Assembly (NCBI GenBank): GCA_034440635.1
Contig: JAOTON010002098.1
Location: 372,001-436,000, forward strand
From: Lepas anatifera
Lineage: Eukaryota; Arthropoda; Thecostraca; Lepadidae
DNA length: 64,000 bases
Reading direction: 5' to 3'
Of the stretch, positions 33,811 through 44,594 are shown in pieces; the stretch's first letter is position 1; every line of letters begins with the position of its first letter. Under the pieces are notes generated by a model, which ran no database searches, was not told the origin of the DNA, and worked only from the letters and a program-made list of their open reading frames with translations. The translations under genes and the position numbers were made by a program.

Positions 33811-33905
33811 TACGCCCTTGTGGGTCCCCATATACCAATTTTGGAGGAAATTAAAAATAGTAGGGTTTTATGCCGTGGTCGATTTATGGTGGAATGAACC
33901 ACCAG

Positions 33906-35031
33906 ATAGGGCCCCTTAAACCCTTTTCAGCACTCTATTCTGTAACAGGCAGGGCCCTTTTACCCATCAGAACTGTTTGTAAAAATATGTCCTTTGAACC
34001 ACTGGCGACCCGGGCCCCCTGTCCACAGAAGGGCCCGTTCTGGTGAGCTAGGCCCTCTTTAACCGACAAAGCCACGATGGCTAGTCGGACCATTTGGGTT
34101 CCATGGGCCCATTGCGACTCGCAGGCTGTCAGGGCCCTATCTAAAGCCCCAGGGACCTGTCTGACCAGCTGGAGCCTCTTTCAGTGATGAGGTTATTTTG
34201 GCTAGTAGGGACCGTTTTAGCCCACAAGGCCCACTCTGACGGTCAGGTCTCTCTTACACTAGAGAAGCCTTCGAACTAACCGACTGCTCTCTGCAGGGCT
34301 CTCTATCGTCAGCAGAGCCCTCTCTGGTCAGCTGAGCCCTCTGCAGAGGCGTAACCAAGGAGAAGCGGCTGGTGCGACTGTCCCCTTTAGATCCCGAAGG
34401 GCCCCCTTGAGTATATCGCGAGGCGGGCGCCCGTATCATGCTCTGAGGCCCGTCGTGGAACTTCATGTCCTCTTTAGCCCTCTCCAGTACTCCATTCTGT
34501 GACAGGCAGGGCATTTTTACTATCGGAAGCCCGAGGGTCCTCTGAACCACTGACACCCTTCAAGGCCCTCTGTCGACAGTAGGGCCTTCTCTGGTCAGCT
34601 GGGCTCTCCTTGGCCGATAAAACCACAATGGCCTGCAGGGCTCCTCGGGCCGCAGGGCCCACTGCGATTCATAGGGCTAGCTATAGCCGTCAATGCCCTG
34701 TCTAACCAGCCAGGTCCTCGTAAGGGTGGAGGCCATCGTGGCTAGTGGGGGCTAGTAGCCCACAGGGCCCTCTCTGATCGTCAGAACCCTCTTGAACTAG
34801 ATAAGCCTCCGAACTAGTATGACCAACTGCTAACGGAGGGCTGTCCATCATCAGCCGGGGCTGCTCTGGTCAGCTGGGCCCTCTACAGAGGCGTAACCAG
34901 AGAGAAGCGGCTGCTGCGGTGGCCCACATGAGAGCCCGGAGGGCCCGTCAAGGGCGCGCTGACCTTACCGCACCATAATCTGTGGCCCGTCGTGGATCTT
35001 CACATGAGAAAGGGTCTTCTCAAGCTCTTTA
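33906..35031 (+). mobile_element. GGGCCC-rich hAT-like element, internal units in tandem
   Basis: Continues the element opened at 28748. The GGGCCC-box text repeats with a spacing of about 541 bp: CAGAGGCGTAACCA occurs at 34344 and 34885. That word is a decayed form of the terminal CAGGGGCGTAGCCA. The region therefore looks like head-to-tail copies. It has no coding capacity. Confidence 0.75.
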
Positions 35032-35053
35032 CAAAATGCTAGAGTAGCTGCCG

Positions 35054-35553
35054 GGCAAGCCAGAGTGTATCCTAGACAAGCTAGAGTGTATCCTAGACAA
35101 GCTAGAGTGTATCCTAGACAAGCCAGAGTGTATCCTAGACAAGCTAGAGTGTATCCTAGACAAGCTAGAGTGTATCCTAGACAAGCTAGAGTGTATTCTA
35201 GACAAGATAGAGTGTATCCTAGACAAGCTAGAGTGTATCCTAGACAAGCTAGAGTGTATCCTAGACAAGCCAGAGTGTATCCTAGACAAGCCAGAGTGTA
35301 TCCTAGACAAGCTAGAGTGTATCCTAGACAAGCTAGAGTGTATCCTAGACAAGCTAGAGTGTATCCTAGACAAGCTAGAGTGTATCCTAGACAAGCTAGA
35401 GTGTATCCTAGACAAGCTAGAGTGTATTCTAGACAAGCTAGAGTGTATCCTAGACAAGCTAGAGTGTATCCTAGACAAGCTAGAGTGTATCCTAGACAAG
35501 CTAGAGTGTATCCTAGACAAGCTAGAGTGTATCCTAGACAAGCTAGAGTGTAT
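35054..35553. repeat. 21-bp minisatellite, array 1
   Basis: About 24 near-identical 21-bp units containing CTAGACAAGCTAGAGTG. Since 21 is divisible by 3, every frame without a stop stays open, producing artefactual proteins of 170-230 codons on both strands. Variants are mainly GCTAG/GCCAG and ATCC/ATTC. Confidence 0.97.
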
Positions 35554-36016
35554 CTCGAAGAGGTCCGGCTTACCCGAGAGCGCAGCACGAGGCAGGACGG
35601 AGACTTTCGGGTGCCGCGCTCGCGGAGTAATATCGGGACAAGCGCAGATTTAGACAAGCCCGGGGTCCGTTGTTATACAATGATCTGCCTAATGACCTAG
35701 AAAATGCTACCAGTGCCTATTTTCTGCCGCGCCCTCAAGCGCCAACTCTTGGCGGAGCGGATCTTAGGGCGATGTGAGTGTGTGGTGGTGCGCTAGGGTG
35801 AATAGCGATATGTAGTATTTTAAGTGATTATTTCTTAATGTACGATTTTAACTGGTTTGTGTTGTATGAAGTGTGTCGCCTAGCAAGCTAGAGTGTATCC
35901 TAACAACCTTAGAGTGTACCTAGACAAGCTAGGGTTCCTAGACAAGCCACAACTGATTCTTTTTAGACAAGCCAGAGTGAATCTAGAATAAAGTCTTTGT
36001 CTTTGTCTTTGTCTTT
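35554..36016 (+). pseudogene. LINE 3' end between the two minisatellite arrays
   Basis: The text RGPLLYNDLPNDLENATSAY, preceded in another frame by DGDFRVPRSRSNIGT, resembles the C-terminus of CR1/L2-type LINE ORF2 proteins. Its 3' region carries degenerate 21-bp units (35878-35975). It ends with AATAAAG followed by four TCTTTG-type hexamers (35988-36016), a typical LINE tail. Confidence 0.7.
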
Positions 36017-36396
36017 ATCCTAGACAAGCTAGAGTGTATCCTAGACAAGCTAGAGTGTATCCTAGACAAGCTAGAGTGTATCCTAGACAAGCTAGAGTGT
36101 ATCCTAGACAAGCTAGAGTGTATCCTAGACAAGCTAGAGTGTATCCTAGACAAGCTAGAATGTATCCTAGACAAGCTAGAGTGTATCCTAGACAAGCTAG
36201 AGTGTATCCTAGACAAGCTAGAGTGTATCCTAGACAAGCTAGAGTGTATCCCTAGACAAGCTAGAGTGTATCCTAGACAAGCTAGAGTGTATCCTAGACA
36301 AGCTAGAGTGTATCCTAGACAAGCTAGAGTGTATCCTAGACAAGCTAGAGTGTATCCTAGACAAGCTAGAGTGTATCCTAGACAAGCCAGAGTGTA
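36015..36396. repeat. 21-bp minisatellite, array 2
   Basis: About 18 units of the same 21-bp sequence as array 1. One extra C near 36251 shifts all frames. It joins directly to LINE reverse-transcriptase sequence at 36397. Confidence 0.97.
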
Positions 36397-38346
36397 ATGG
36401 AATTTCATCACACTGATTACTTCTTGCATAGAAAACAGTACGTGAAAGGAGGCGACTCAGTAAGGAACGTCCCTGTCGGCGTAGTTGAAGGCAGTAACGT
36501 AGGCCCATCATGTTTCTGCTGTTTACTAATGACCTAAGTTGCTACTTATCAGATGACTGCAAGGTCGTTGCCTATGCTGATGACACATAATTGCTCCACT
36601 CCTCTGCTCCGAGCCACACTGAGCTCGCTCATCTGAAAGCGAGCATCGAAGAGGACTAGTCATCGTGTTCAAGTGGTTCAAATCGAAAGGCATGAAGCTG
36701 AATCCGAACAAAACCGAATTGATCACATTCGGAACGCCTCATCCGACCAAACAAGCCGTAATGATTGCTCACCGCGGCTTATAGCGGCAGTTCTTTTTCA
36801 CTTTTGGTCGGCCGACCAGTGTTGTACCTGCGCCGTGTTCTTTCTTTTCGACGGTTTAGCTGTCATTGTGAGTCGCACCCAATAGCTGCATATCGAGGCC
36901 TTCCACACTGTAGCGTGTCAACGTTTGCTGCCATTGCATTTTACAACCAACTTCCACGAGAAGGTAATTAAGAGGTCAGTCCAGGCAGCCGTGACAGAGT
37001 ACGCCATGGTACTTGGAATGTTGTACGTACTAGTGTAAGACGAAAACAGAATGATATTTTATTGTGGCGGGAGCGTCCATCGATCTACGATTTGTGAGCT
37101 GCAACAAAAACACCGCTCCCTCCGGCTCGGGGGACTTCTGATACAACCGACGTCCAAGCCGCGTCACCTCGATCCAGAGAACAGCTCACATTCTAGATCG
37201 GTGTTGGCTCATTACTGCATTGTGCTTTCTCTCCGTCTGGTGGGTGCTGGCCTGTCTTCATACAGTCAGTACGGTGTTTGTCGAATAAGTTAAATGGATA
37301 AGCGTTAATACAACGCAAGTTGACCCGAACACTTTATGGTTACCGGAGGTGACGTAAGCGAAACAGACGATCAGACCGGCGAGGAGAAACAGAACACGGC
37401 AGGCGGAGAGGACGCAAACGATCAACTTGTTACCACAGATTCATTACAACCGCTACAAAGCGAAGAATTTGGAAGTCACTTTTGAAAATACAGCGCTGAA
37501 ATCTGCCGAAACCGTGAACATTTTTTTTGTAATAACTTTGGATAAACACCTGACCGGGGAGCAACAAATATCCATAGCCAAAAAACGATGGTTTAGTTCA
37601 CTTCTCTCCATTAACAAGCTGGCTCACACTCTCCCAAGAAAAACAACCAAAACGCTGGTAGAAGCCCTCGTGTCTCACATGCGGTTCTGTCTGCCCTCCT
37701 GGGCTCCAATCACTGATCAGAACCGCCAAAGGCTGAACAAGGTCGTGAACTTCGGGGTTCGAATCGTCACCGGCAAGAAGAAGTACGACCGAATCAGCGC
37801 AGCCAAGCGGGAGGTCGGGTCTCCTAGCTTTACCGAGCTTATTTCAACATGCAACTCATTAGCCATTCATAAATTTTTTCACCTAACTGAAGGTCTACAG
37901 AAAAATAAGTATCTCATCAAGAAAAGGTGTGAGGTATCATGCAGGACTTCACATGCATCAGCCGACACTACCAGCATCCGAGCTGCCAACACGAGACCAC
38001 CAAACTTAGAAACAGCACGCAAGAGATTCCCACACCGAGCCGTCAGAACCTGGAACGCACTGCCTGTCACTGCAAGACACACCAAGAACAGCTACAGCTT
38101 CAAACATAAATAAAGAAACTCATCCAACCCGAACTCATAATATGTGTCTCTATGTTAATCCATTATCCATTGTTATTAAAGTCAATGACTTTTCATTTCA
38201 TATTTTACAATAGTCTGTAATCCACAATTAGCACAATCGATGTAAAGCCGTGATCAGTGTCACCACTGACTTAAGTGTAAATGGAGACGTAATTGCCACG
38301 ACAACGTGGGTATCTCAGAGAACGCAAAATGAAATAAATAAATAAT
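36397..38346 (+). pseudogene. CR1/L2-group LINE reverse transcriptase, degraded
   Basis: After the minisatellite the plus strand reads an RT segment: YFLHRKQYVKGGDSV, a damaged motif B (VEGSNVGPIMFLLFTNDL, with one shift) and motif C (VVAYADDT, 36564-36587), immediately followed by a stop. FKSKGMKLNPNKTELITFG follows. A block of about 650 bp without LINE resemblance (about 36780-37420) precedes the C-terminal frame 37427-38113, which contains LDKHLTGEQQISIAKKRW and NRQRLNKVVNFGVRIVTG. The 3' end carries an AAATAAATAAATAA tail at about 38329-38347. The endonuclease is absent. It belongs to the same broad group as the LINE tail at 35554, and the two may be parts of one rearranged copy. Confidence 0.82.
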
Positions 38347-38354
38347 TTCATTAT

Positions 38355-39660
38355 GTGACAAGCAAAGCCCTTTTCAACATCGGAACGCGCTAAAAGGAGC
38401 GTCCTCTGAACCGCCGTGGGGGTCCCTAGGGCCCCCACGGCGGGCCCTAGGGACCGCCGTGGGGATAACCGACAGAAGGGCCCTGTTTGGTAAGGCAGGC
38501 CCTATTTAACCGATAAATACATTATGGCTATCATCATCATCATCATAATTGGTGGTTTAGGGCGCATTATGACTAGCAGGGCCCGCTGTGACTCACATGA
38601 TCAGCTATGATCGTCAGGTCCCTGTATGACCAGCTGGGGCCTCTTTAAGTAAGAATGCCATTGTGGCTAGCATGGACCATTTTTACCCACAGCGCCGGCT
38701 TTGACTATCAGGACACTGTTTCACTCCAATAGCCTTCAAACTAGTTGGACAGACTGTTTTCCGCGGGGCTCTCTATCGTCATCAGGACCTTCTCTGGTCA
38801 GCTAAAGAGGCTTAACCAAAGAGAAGCTGTTAGGGTGACGGCCCAAAAAGGCCCGCTCGAGGACGCACTGCCCAGCCGCCCAATTCTCTGTGGCCCACCG
38901 TGGACCCTCATATTAGACAGGGTACTCTCAGCCCTCTCCAGCACTCCATTTTTGACAAACAGGGATCTTTTGACCTTCGGAACCCTCTGAAGAAGAGAGT
39001 TCTCTGAACCACTGTAGCCCCAGGGTCCTCTGTCGACAGTAGGACCCGCTCTGTTCAGCTGGGCCCTCTACAACCGATAAAGCTACTATGGCCAGCAAGG
39101 CCCTTTGGGCAGAAGGGCCCACTGGGGCTCGCAGGGCCAGCTGTAGCCAGCAGGGCGGTGTCTGAAAATCTGAGTCCTCTTTATGTGAGAAGGCGATTGG
39201 GGCAAGCGGGGACGTTTTACGCTGGAGGGCCCACTCTATCAAGGCCCTCGTTAACAGAGGAGCCTTTCAACCAGTAGGATCGATAGGACTCTATATCGTC
39301 AGCAGGGCCCCCTCTTGTCAGCTGGGTCCTCTAAAGGTGATACTGAGGGCCATGTTGGCCCTCTAATCCTACCACAGACCTCTGTAGCTTGTAAAGTTCT
39401 TTGAAACAGCAGACAATTTTGACCTGCAAGACCTTTTATGGTTAAAATGCGTCTTATAATCAATTTAGCCTATAGTCAGCAGGGTCCATTGTAACCCACA
39501 GGGCCCTCGTGAAAAAAGCAGAGCCAGCTGGGTCCTCCTTTTAAGGGACAAGCCTCCGCGTTTAGCATGGCCTTTTGTAGCCAGCAGGGCCCACTGTGTG
39601 ATCAGAAGTATATAGGTAACTATAGGAAGCTATGAAACCAGTTGAACCCATAATTGACCG
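38355..39660 (+). mobile_element. GGGCCC-rich hAT-like element, continuation
   Basis: Resumes the GGGCCC-box text after the LINE/minisatellite block: TATGTGACAAGCAAAGCCC here corresponds to CTGTGACAGGCAGGGC at 34498. A further AGAGGCTTAACCAAAGAGAAG junction occurs at 38806. It is non-coding. Confidence 0.7.
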
Positions 39661-40367
39661 TAGACCCCGCTATCAATGGAGGGGCCCTTCGACACCTGGG
39701 CACTTGTAAGCAGATTCGGGGCGTCCTGGTGGCCCTTAGTGTACTACCAATGTATCCTGGTAGCTGCCATGGTTTACTACCACTGCGTACAGGTCAAACA
39801 CTAGGTTGCCAGAGGCGTCCGAGGGCCATCCAACTGAGGTCGAGGTCACTAAGGGGAAAAGTGACGTCAGCGTGCGCTTTGCGCGATGGGCTGCCACTGT
39901 AGGTGCATAATCAATACTGATGGCCGGTGCCAGGCATCGAACATTTTTATTGTTAATTGGCCTATATCCTCGAATCCTGGATGCATAATACAGCAAAAAC
40001 ATGCTCAATGTTTATATATTCGAGCACAGTCCTTCCTCAGGATGTTTACAAAATGTATTGATTTGAGCTGATTTGATTGATATGAGCTGAGACCCCGAAT
40101 TTCTGAATAATCGCTGTGTTTTTGCTTTATTATGCATGTGGGATTTGAGCAGATATACTAATCGACAAGTTTTCTACGCATAGTCCTGCTCTTCGTTGTG
40201 CACTCCGTAATATACCTACCTTCGAAACAAGTTTCTCCCGAAGATAAACAAATACTTTCGGCCTTTTTGGCTTTCCGAGTAAGAGACTGGTTGATTTAGC
40301 AATGTGCAAGGTACACAAATGGCTTCTCATGGCGTAGTTGAGATATTGAGTCTAGTTGTATTATGGT
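39661..40367. other. No gene recognised
   Basis: Sequence between the GGGCCC repeat and the inverted TTAA MITE. Short overlapping open frames on both strands without motifs. Confidence 0.45.
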
Positions 40368-40371
40368 TTAA

Positions 40372-41394
40372 CCCACGCCCCACCGGGGGTCCAGCGCCAC
40401 CTTCGCCCCCACCGGGGGGCATCGATGGCCCCCTCTAACTCCGAAAATATGGGCGTTAGCGCAAATCTGCAAACTGCAATAGCAAGCTCGCGTGAATTCA
40501 GTAAGAAATTACTTCACATGTTGTAGTGCTCAGGTCAATGGTTTGACCTCCAGAGGTCAAATTAGGTCAAGATCGGCTATTTTCACTCAAATATGCAAGG
40601 CTTAAGCAAACTGGCCATAACTCTTATGCCATTAAAGCTATTGAGGTCTGGTAAAGTACATTTGATAGAAAATTGTCAGTACTTTTTCCGCTATGTGAAA
40701 CGTAAAGACCTCCCGCCAGTGGTTTGACCTCCAGAGGTCACCTCGTGACCTAACATGACCTGAGGTCACGAAAGGTCAGAAAGTGACCTTGCCGTATACC
40801 AAATGAAAGCCAATGACGAGACAAACACGATGGTGTTTGTTTCAGCGCTTTAGCTTAATTAGGTCAAAAGTTATTGTCAAAATACTGTTTTTGACCCCTG
40901 GTGACCTTGGATGACCTTGGAGAGGTCAAAGGGCAAATATGGCCCCTGGAATCCGTGAAACGGTGTCCAAGAACGCTTTTCTGATCAAGCTAAGCATTTT
41001 CAATCGCTTTTGTGACTTTTAGATCATAAGACAGCTTTTCCCCATGCTTTTTCAATGGGAGAGGTCACCTCGTGACCTGACCTCAGGGCACGAAATCGAA
41101 AAATCCCGGATATACACCTTGTATACCCTGGAGGGGCCATAACGTGTAGGAAGTTTCAAATTGATCGAGTTCGAAATGTAGCTCTTACAGAGCTCTAAAG
41201 TTGAAGTGAGGTGACCTTGGTTGACCTCGTCTGGTGACCTGACCTTGGGTGACCCGGGGTAGAAAATTTCAGGGATGGTGTCAAAATGATGCAGTGAGAG
41301 GTAGAACCCTCAACCGCAGTGCTGCGCCTCTTCGTTTTTCTGCCATCCCGGAAAAACCATAGGGGGGCCATCGATGGCCCCCGTTGAGCGAGGG
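40372..41394 (-). mobile_element. TTAA-flanked AGGTCA-rich MITE (family B), inverted copy
   Basis: TTAA lies at 40368-40371 and 41395-41398, with ends CCCACGCCCCACC and, in reverse complement, CCCTCGCTCAACG. The body is the reverse complement of 30458-31670 without the SINE. It contains two everted TGACCT-CCAG-AGGTCA pairs (40548-40563 and about 40727-40742). Confidence 0.88.
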
Positions 41395-41454
41395 TTAAAG
41401 CGACTTTTTAGATTAGCTAACGCAAAAAGTGCGCTTGACGTTCATTTTTTGCTG

Positions 41455-41544
41455 AACGATATTTTTGGGCCCTTTTGACGCTATCACAGGGGCCCTTTTT
41501 TGGGGCGCCGCCTCCCCCTGAGCGAAATCCTGGCTACGCCCCTG
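41455..41544 (+). mobile_element. Right terminus of GGGCCC-rich hAT-like element
   Basis: Reads GGGGCGCCGCC, then CTGAGCGAAATCCTGGC and TACGCCCCTG, identical in wording to the right end of the MITE at 4240-4516. It could be the partner of the left terminus at 28748. The 8-bp flanks (GACTGTTT and CTTTGGGT) do not match, however, so they may be from different copies. Confidence 0.8.
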
Positions 41545-42492
41545 CTTTGGGTTGTGTCACTCGGCCCTCCATTCTCCACAAAACAACGGCTCCTCAAACG
41601 GAAACGCTGTTCTTCGTTAACTATGAAGCACTGGCTGTGTCGGCTGCCGCTGAGCTGCTGTTCCGGCTAATTTCCACTGCTGCATGTAGAAGGTGAGGCG
41701 TTCCACACACGCAATTATTGAGTTCAGACCACCACATTGTCGTTACAATTCGAACTCTTAGTTATTGGTGGGACAGAGCACACCTGGGACATTTTTAACT
41801 AACTGGGTACAGCCTCCAGAAATTCAGCGCTTTGCACGCACAACTTCTTCTACAAGCATTTTGTCCCGTCAAAGTGATAAAATGGCAAAATTGTAAATAA
41901 TGATATTTAGAATGTGCCAATAAACATGTTTGGGACAGTGATGCAATATATGAGTTTTATAATGTTTGTCTTATGTGGAGGTATTGCAATGTAGCTTCAT
42001 GGTTTGCCGAGCCAAATACATGTTTTAGATATGTTGCATGTTGGCTATACCTTATTACAACGTACAGTAGGCTGTCCCCAAATGCATCAAATATGGCATA
42101 AATACCTCCCCTGATCATTATTTTGTTCCTTCTGCTTCATAGATTCCAAAACGCTTTTTGTTTTTCTCCTAGAATGACGGCTAACTGGTGTAAACTTTTT
42201 TGGTCAGGTGCCGGAAACTCGCAAATTGGCGGAAAAGGGTGTTTCAAAACATTACAACCTTCATTCGCAGTCCGACCGCCGCCGAGTTCGTACGCGCCGC
42301 AGTGCTGTGCGCCCCGCTTTACCGGGTACTCGGCGCGCCGAGTCAGCCGGTCGTTCGCTCCAGCCTTGGGCAAGGTCAAGCCTCAGCTGGCACTGGAGAT
42401 GTGTGAGTGAGTGCGCATTTGTACAGTGGGTGACTCGGGTCAATACCTAAAGGCTGGTGATGTTAGCGACGTGAGAGTCTGAGTAGTAAGGC
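41545..42492. other. No host gene recognised; possible LINE 5' region
   Basis: GC-rich from about 42260, just before the Tx1-like ORF1, so part of this may be the LINE's 5' untranslated region. I found no clear 5' boundary. Confidence 0.4.
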
Positions 42493-43733
42493 ATGCTGTC
42501 TGAAAGCGAAGAACAGACCTTCACTGCGGACGCTGAGAGCTCAGCGGAGGAGAGTGCCCCTGAGCCTGGCAGACCCCGACAAACGCAGCCTTCCATCCAG
42601 AACTTCCTGCGTCGCCCAGAATGAAAGCGAAGCAAGAGAGTCCGCCAGATGCAACGGGAGGCACTCCCAGTGCGAAACGCCGCAGCACAAAACCCTCGGT
42701 AGGTCTATCGGATCTTACCCCTGAGTGTTTGGATGCTATCTATTCAAAGATCCTATGCATCATTAAGAGTAATACGGCGAAGATCATAAGCGCGGTCAAT
42801 GTCAGATTCGGCTCACTCGGAAAACGCCTGGAGGTGTTAGAGGGAGAGAACTTTGAGAAGAGCCAGACAATAGACAGTAGGAAGGGTAAACTAGAGACCC
42901 AGGAGCTGCAGATAAAGCAGTTGCACGCACTGGTGGAAGGCATAGATGCCAACCGCCGCTTGTGTTCACCCATACTAATGTGTGAGGACTTCAAGGTCAA
43001 GCGCCAGGACGAGAACATCGTTATCCGTGCAGTGGACGCTTTAAACAAGCGACTCCCTGGACTTAACATCGGTCCGTCAGAAATTGACATTGCACACCGC
43101 CTTCAGAGTGATGGTGATAGTGAAATTCGTGCACAGAACTATCCGCCACAGGATATACGAAGGACGGTTCGAGCTATTCCCAGGATACGCTCCGAATACC
43201 TCAGCGCATCCCGCTACGGCGCTAGCGGAAGCGCGCGGCCATCCCCACTCTTCCTGCGGGAGTCGCTTACGGCGGCAAACGGCGCCATATACCACGAACT
43301 AGTTCGCACCAAGAAGTGCGAAAACAGCGCCATTGTTGCGTCTGTGTTCTCGCGTAGGGGTGTGGTGTGGTGCCGCAAAGTGAAAAAAGGACCAAACATC
43401 TGTGATCGAGATGAAGGAGACCTCAGAAGAGTGCTCGGTGGAAAACGTTTCCCACCCCCATTGCGTGGTGGTGTCGACGCATCGCGCCGCGGTCCTGGGC
43501 CGGCCGGCACTCCCGCCGCCGCCGGTGCGCGGGCGCCGCGGCCGGTGACTTCGTCGCCAGCTCCGCTGCAGGGTCGCCAGCTGGTTCCGGTTTCCAGCTG
43601 CCGTCCAGCTGCCAGCGCTGAGGACGCGGCGCTCGCTCGGCCTGCCTCGGGAGCGACTCCGGCGCTGGAGGGTCCAGCGGGGCCGGAGTTGGCCGTCATC
43701 GAGGCCGGAACGTCACAACCCTCGTCAAGATGA
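42493..43733 (+). pseudogene. Tx1/L1-like LINE ORF1 (RNA-binding protein)
   Basis: A first frame begins at ATG 42493 (MLSESEEQTFTADAESSAEE) and hits a stop at 42622. The next frame (42621-43733, 370 codons) continues it, suggesting one frameshift near 42620. Residues about 50-100 of the second frame are predicted coiled coil (GSLGKRLEVLEGENFEKSQ). ENIVIRAVDALNKRLPGLNI and IDIAHRL match the RRM-like section of L1/Tx1 ORF1 proteins. FLRESLTAANGAIYHELV, followed by SRRGVVWCRKVKKGPNI, fits the C-terminal domain. The last 100 residues are Pro/Ala/Gly-rich. This protein would coat LINE RNA. It lies upstream of ORF2 in the same orientation. Confidence 0.8.
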
Positions 43734-43935
43734 TACTCCACCCTGAGGCGCAGTCTGAGAGAGCTCCCACTCCTCGTCCGCTGGTAACAGGTTTGGACTC
43801 CAGCCGTCACAGTTAAGCCAACTGACCGAGGTATTCCAGCGCCGCCTCCTCCCGGTCAGGGCCAGCAACGCCTCCAAACCGGGCAGCCTAGAAGGTGATC
43901 AGTGCTTTGGTGGTTGGAGACTGGTCCGAGGTGGT

Positions 43936-44092
43936 TGAAAGCGACGACGGAGGCGTCTCGTCGCGGCACGCCGGCTCGGGTTCGTCGCTCGGGCGACTAC
44001 GGCGGTTCACACACGACCACTGGCGCTACAGGGCGGCGGAGCTCACCGGCGGCCGCGGCGGGGCGCCTTTTGCTGAGTCGGTGTGGCGCTCA
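43936..44092 (+). repeat. GC-rich direct repeat between LINE ORFs, copy 1
   Basis: Shares GGCGGCCGCGGCGGGGCGCC, CGCTCGGGCGACTACG and GAGTCGGTGTGG with the second copy at 44447-44594. Estimated identity is about 85%. Confidence 0.85.
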
Positions 44093-44446
44093 GAGGCCAG
44101 TTGGCGACTGCTGTTTTTCACTGTATACCCACAACTACTTTACAATAGATGCTGGCGTAGTAAACATACAGATACCAATAACAGGTCACAAGCTCAGTCG
44201 CTTCAACAAACTGATTAAATTTTGTAATAGTTTAGTATGTATGGAAACCAGGTGATACAGAAGGTGCTACAGATACAGTGAAGGTGATACAGAAGGTGAA
44301 CAGAACTTGCTAGCAGATACAAGTCACCGCTGTGAGTGCTGTTGTGTCGAGCCATTATCATTGGGAAACAGATAACTGTTCTGTGCCTGTTCATGACGGC
44401 AGGCAGATACTGTCTCGACCTTGTCCGTGGACGGAGACCGGTGCTT

Positions 44447-44594
44447 TAGAGTCGACGGCGGAGGCGTCCCGTCGCGGCGCGCCGGCTCGGGTCCGTCGCT
44501 CGGGCGACTACGACTCACACGACCAACCCTGCTACCCGGCGGAGCTCGCCGGCGGCCGCGGCGGGGCGCCTTTTGCAGAGTCGGTGTGGCTTCT
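44447..44594 (+). repeat. GC-rich direct repeat between LINE ORFs, copy 2
   Basis: Second copy of the 43936-44092 segment. The pair creates an ORF1-ORF2 interval of about 1.3 kb. Confidence 0.85.

Larger units (their letters stand above)
28888..33900. mobile_element. 5-kb non-autonomous element with 24-bp TIRs and 5-bp TSD
   Basis: The left end GGTCATTCCACCATAAATCG and the right end, in reverse complement GGTTCATTCCACCATAAATC, form an inverted repeat that extends through GACCA. There is a second matching block further in (AAAACCCTTCTATTTTT versus AAAACCCTACTATTTTT). ACCAG flanks both sides (28883-28887, 33901-33905). The surrounding hAT-like sequence is continuous across the insertion. The interior has AGGTCA-rich stretches, internal direct and inverted repeats, a TTAA MITE with a SINE and a tandem repeat of about 110 bp. 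The 120-codon minus frame at 32390-32752 is lysine/arginine-rich but not recognised. No transposase is present. Confidence 0.88.

Noticed and set aside
34965..35700. Long open frames of 170-230 codons on both strands (for example repeated YTLACLG and YPRQARV)
   Set aside because: They are the 21-bp minisatellite read in frames without stops. All are periodic with 7 residues and have no gene context.
35990..36016. Telomere-like hexamer run (TCTTTG)n
   Set aside because: Only four units directly after AATAAAG, best read as a LINE 3' tail.
35054..36396. Possible CRISPR-like array
   Set aside because: Units are contiguous without unique spacers and the context is eukaryotic, so it is a minisatellite.
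28748..41544. A single 12.8-kb hAT-like element with the two visible termini as partners
   Set aside because: The termini match the family, but the 8-bp flanks GACTGTTT and CTTTGGGT are not duplicates. I keep them as separate pieces.
43214..43810. 198-codon minus-strand frame
   Set aside because: Antisense to the Tx1-like ORF1 and its GC-rich tail; no motif of its own.
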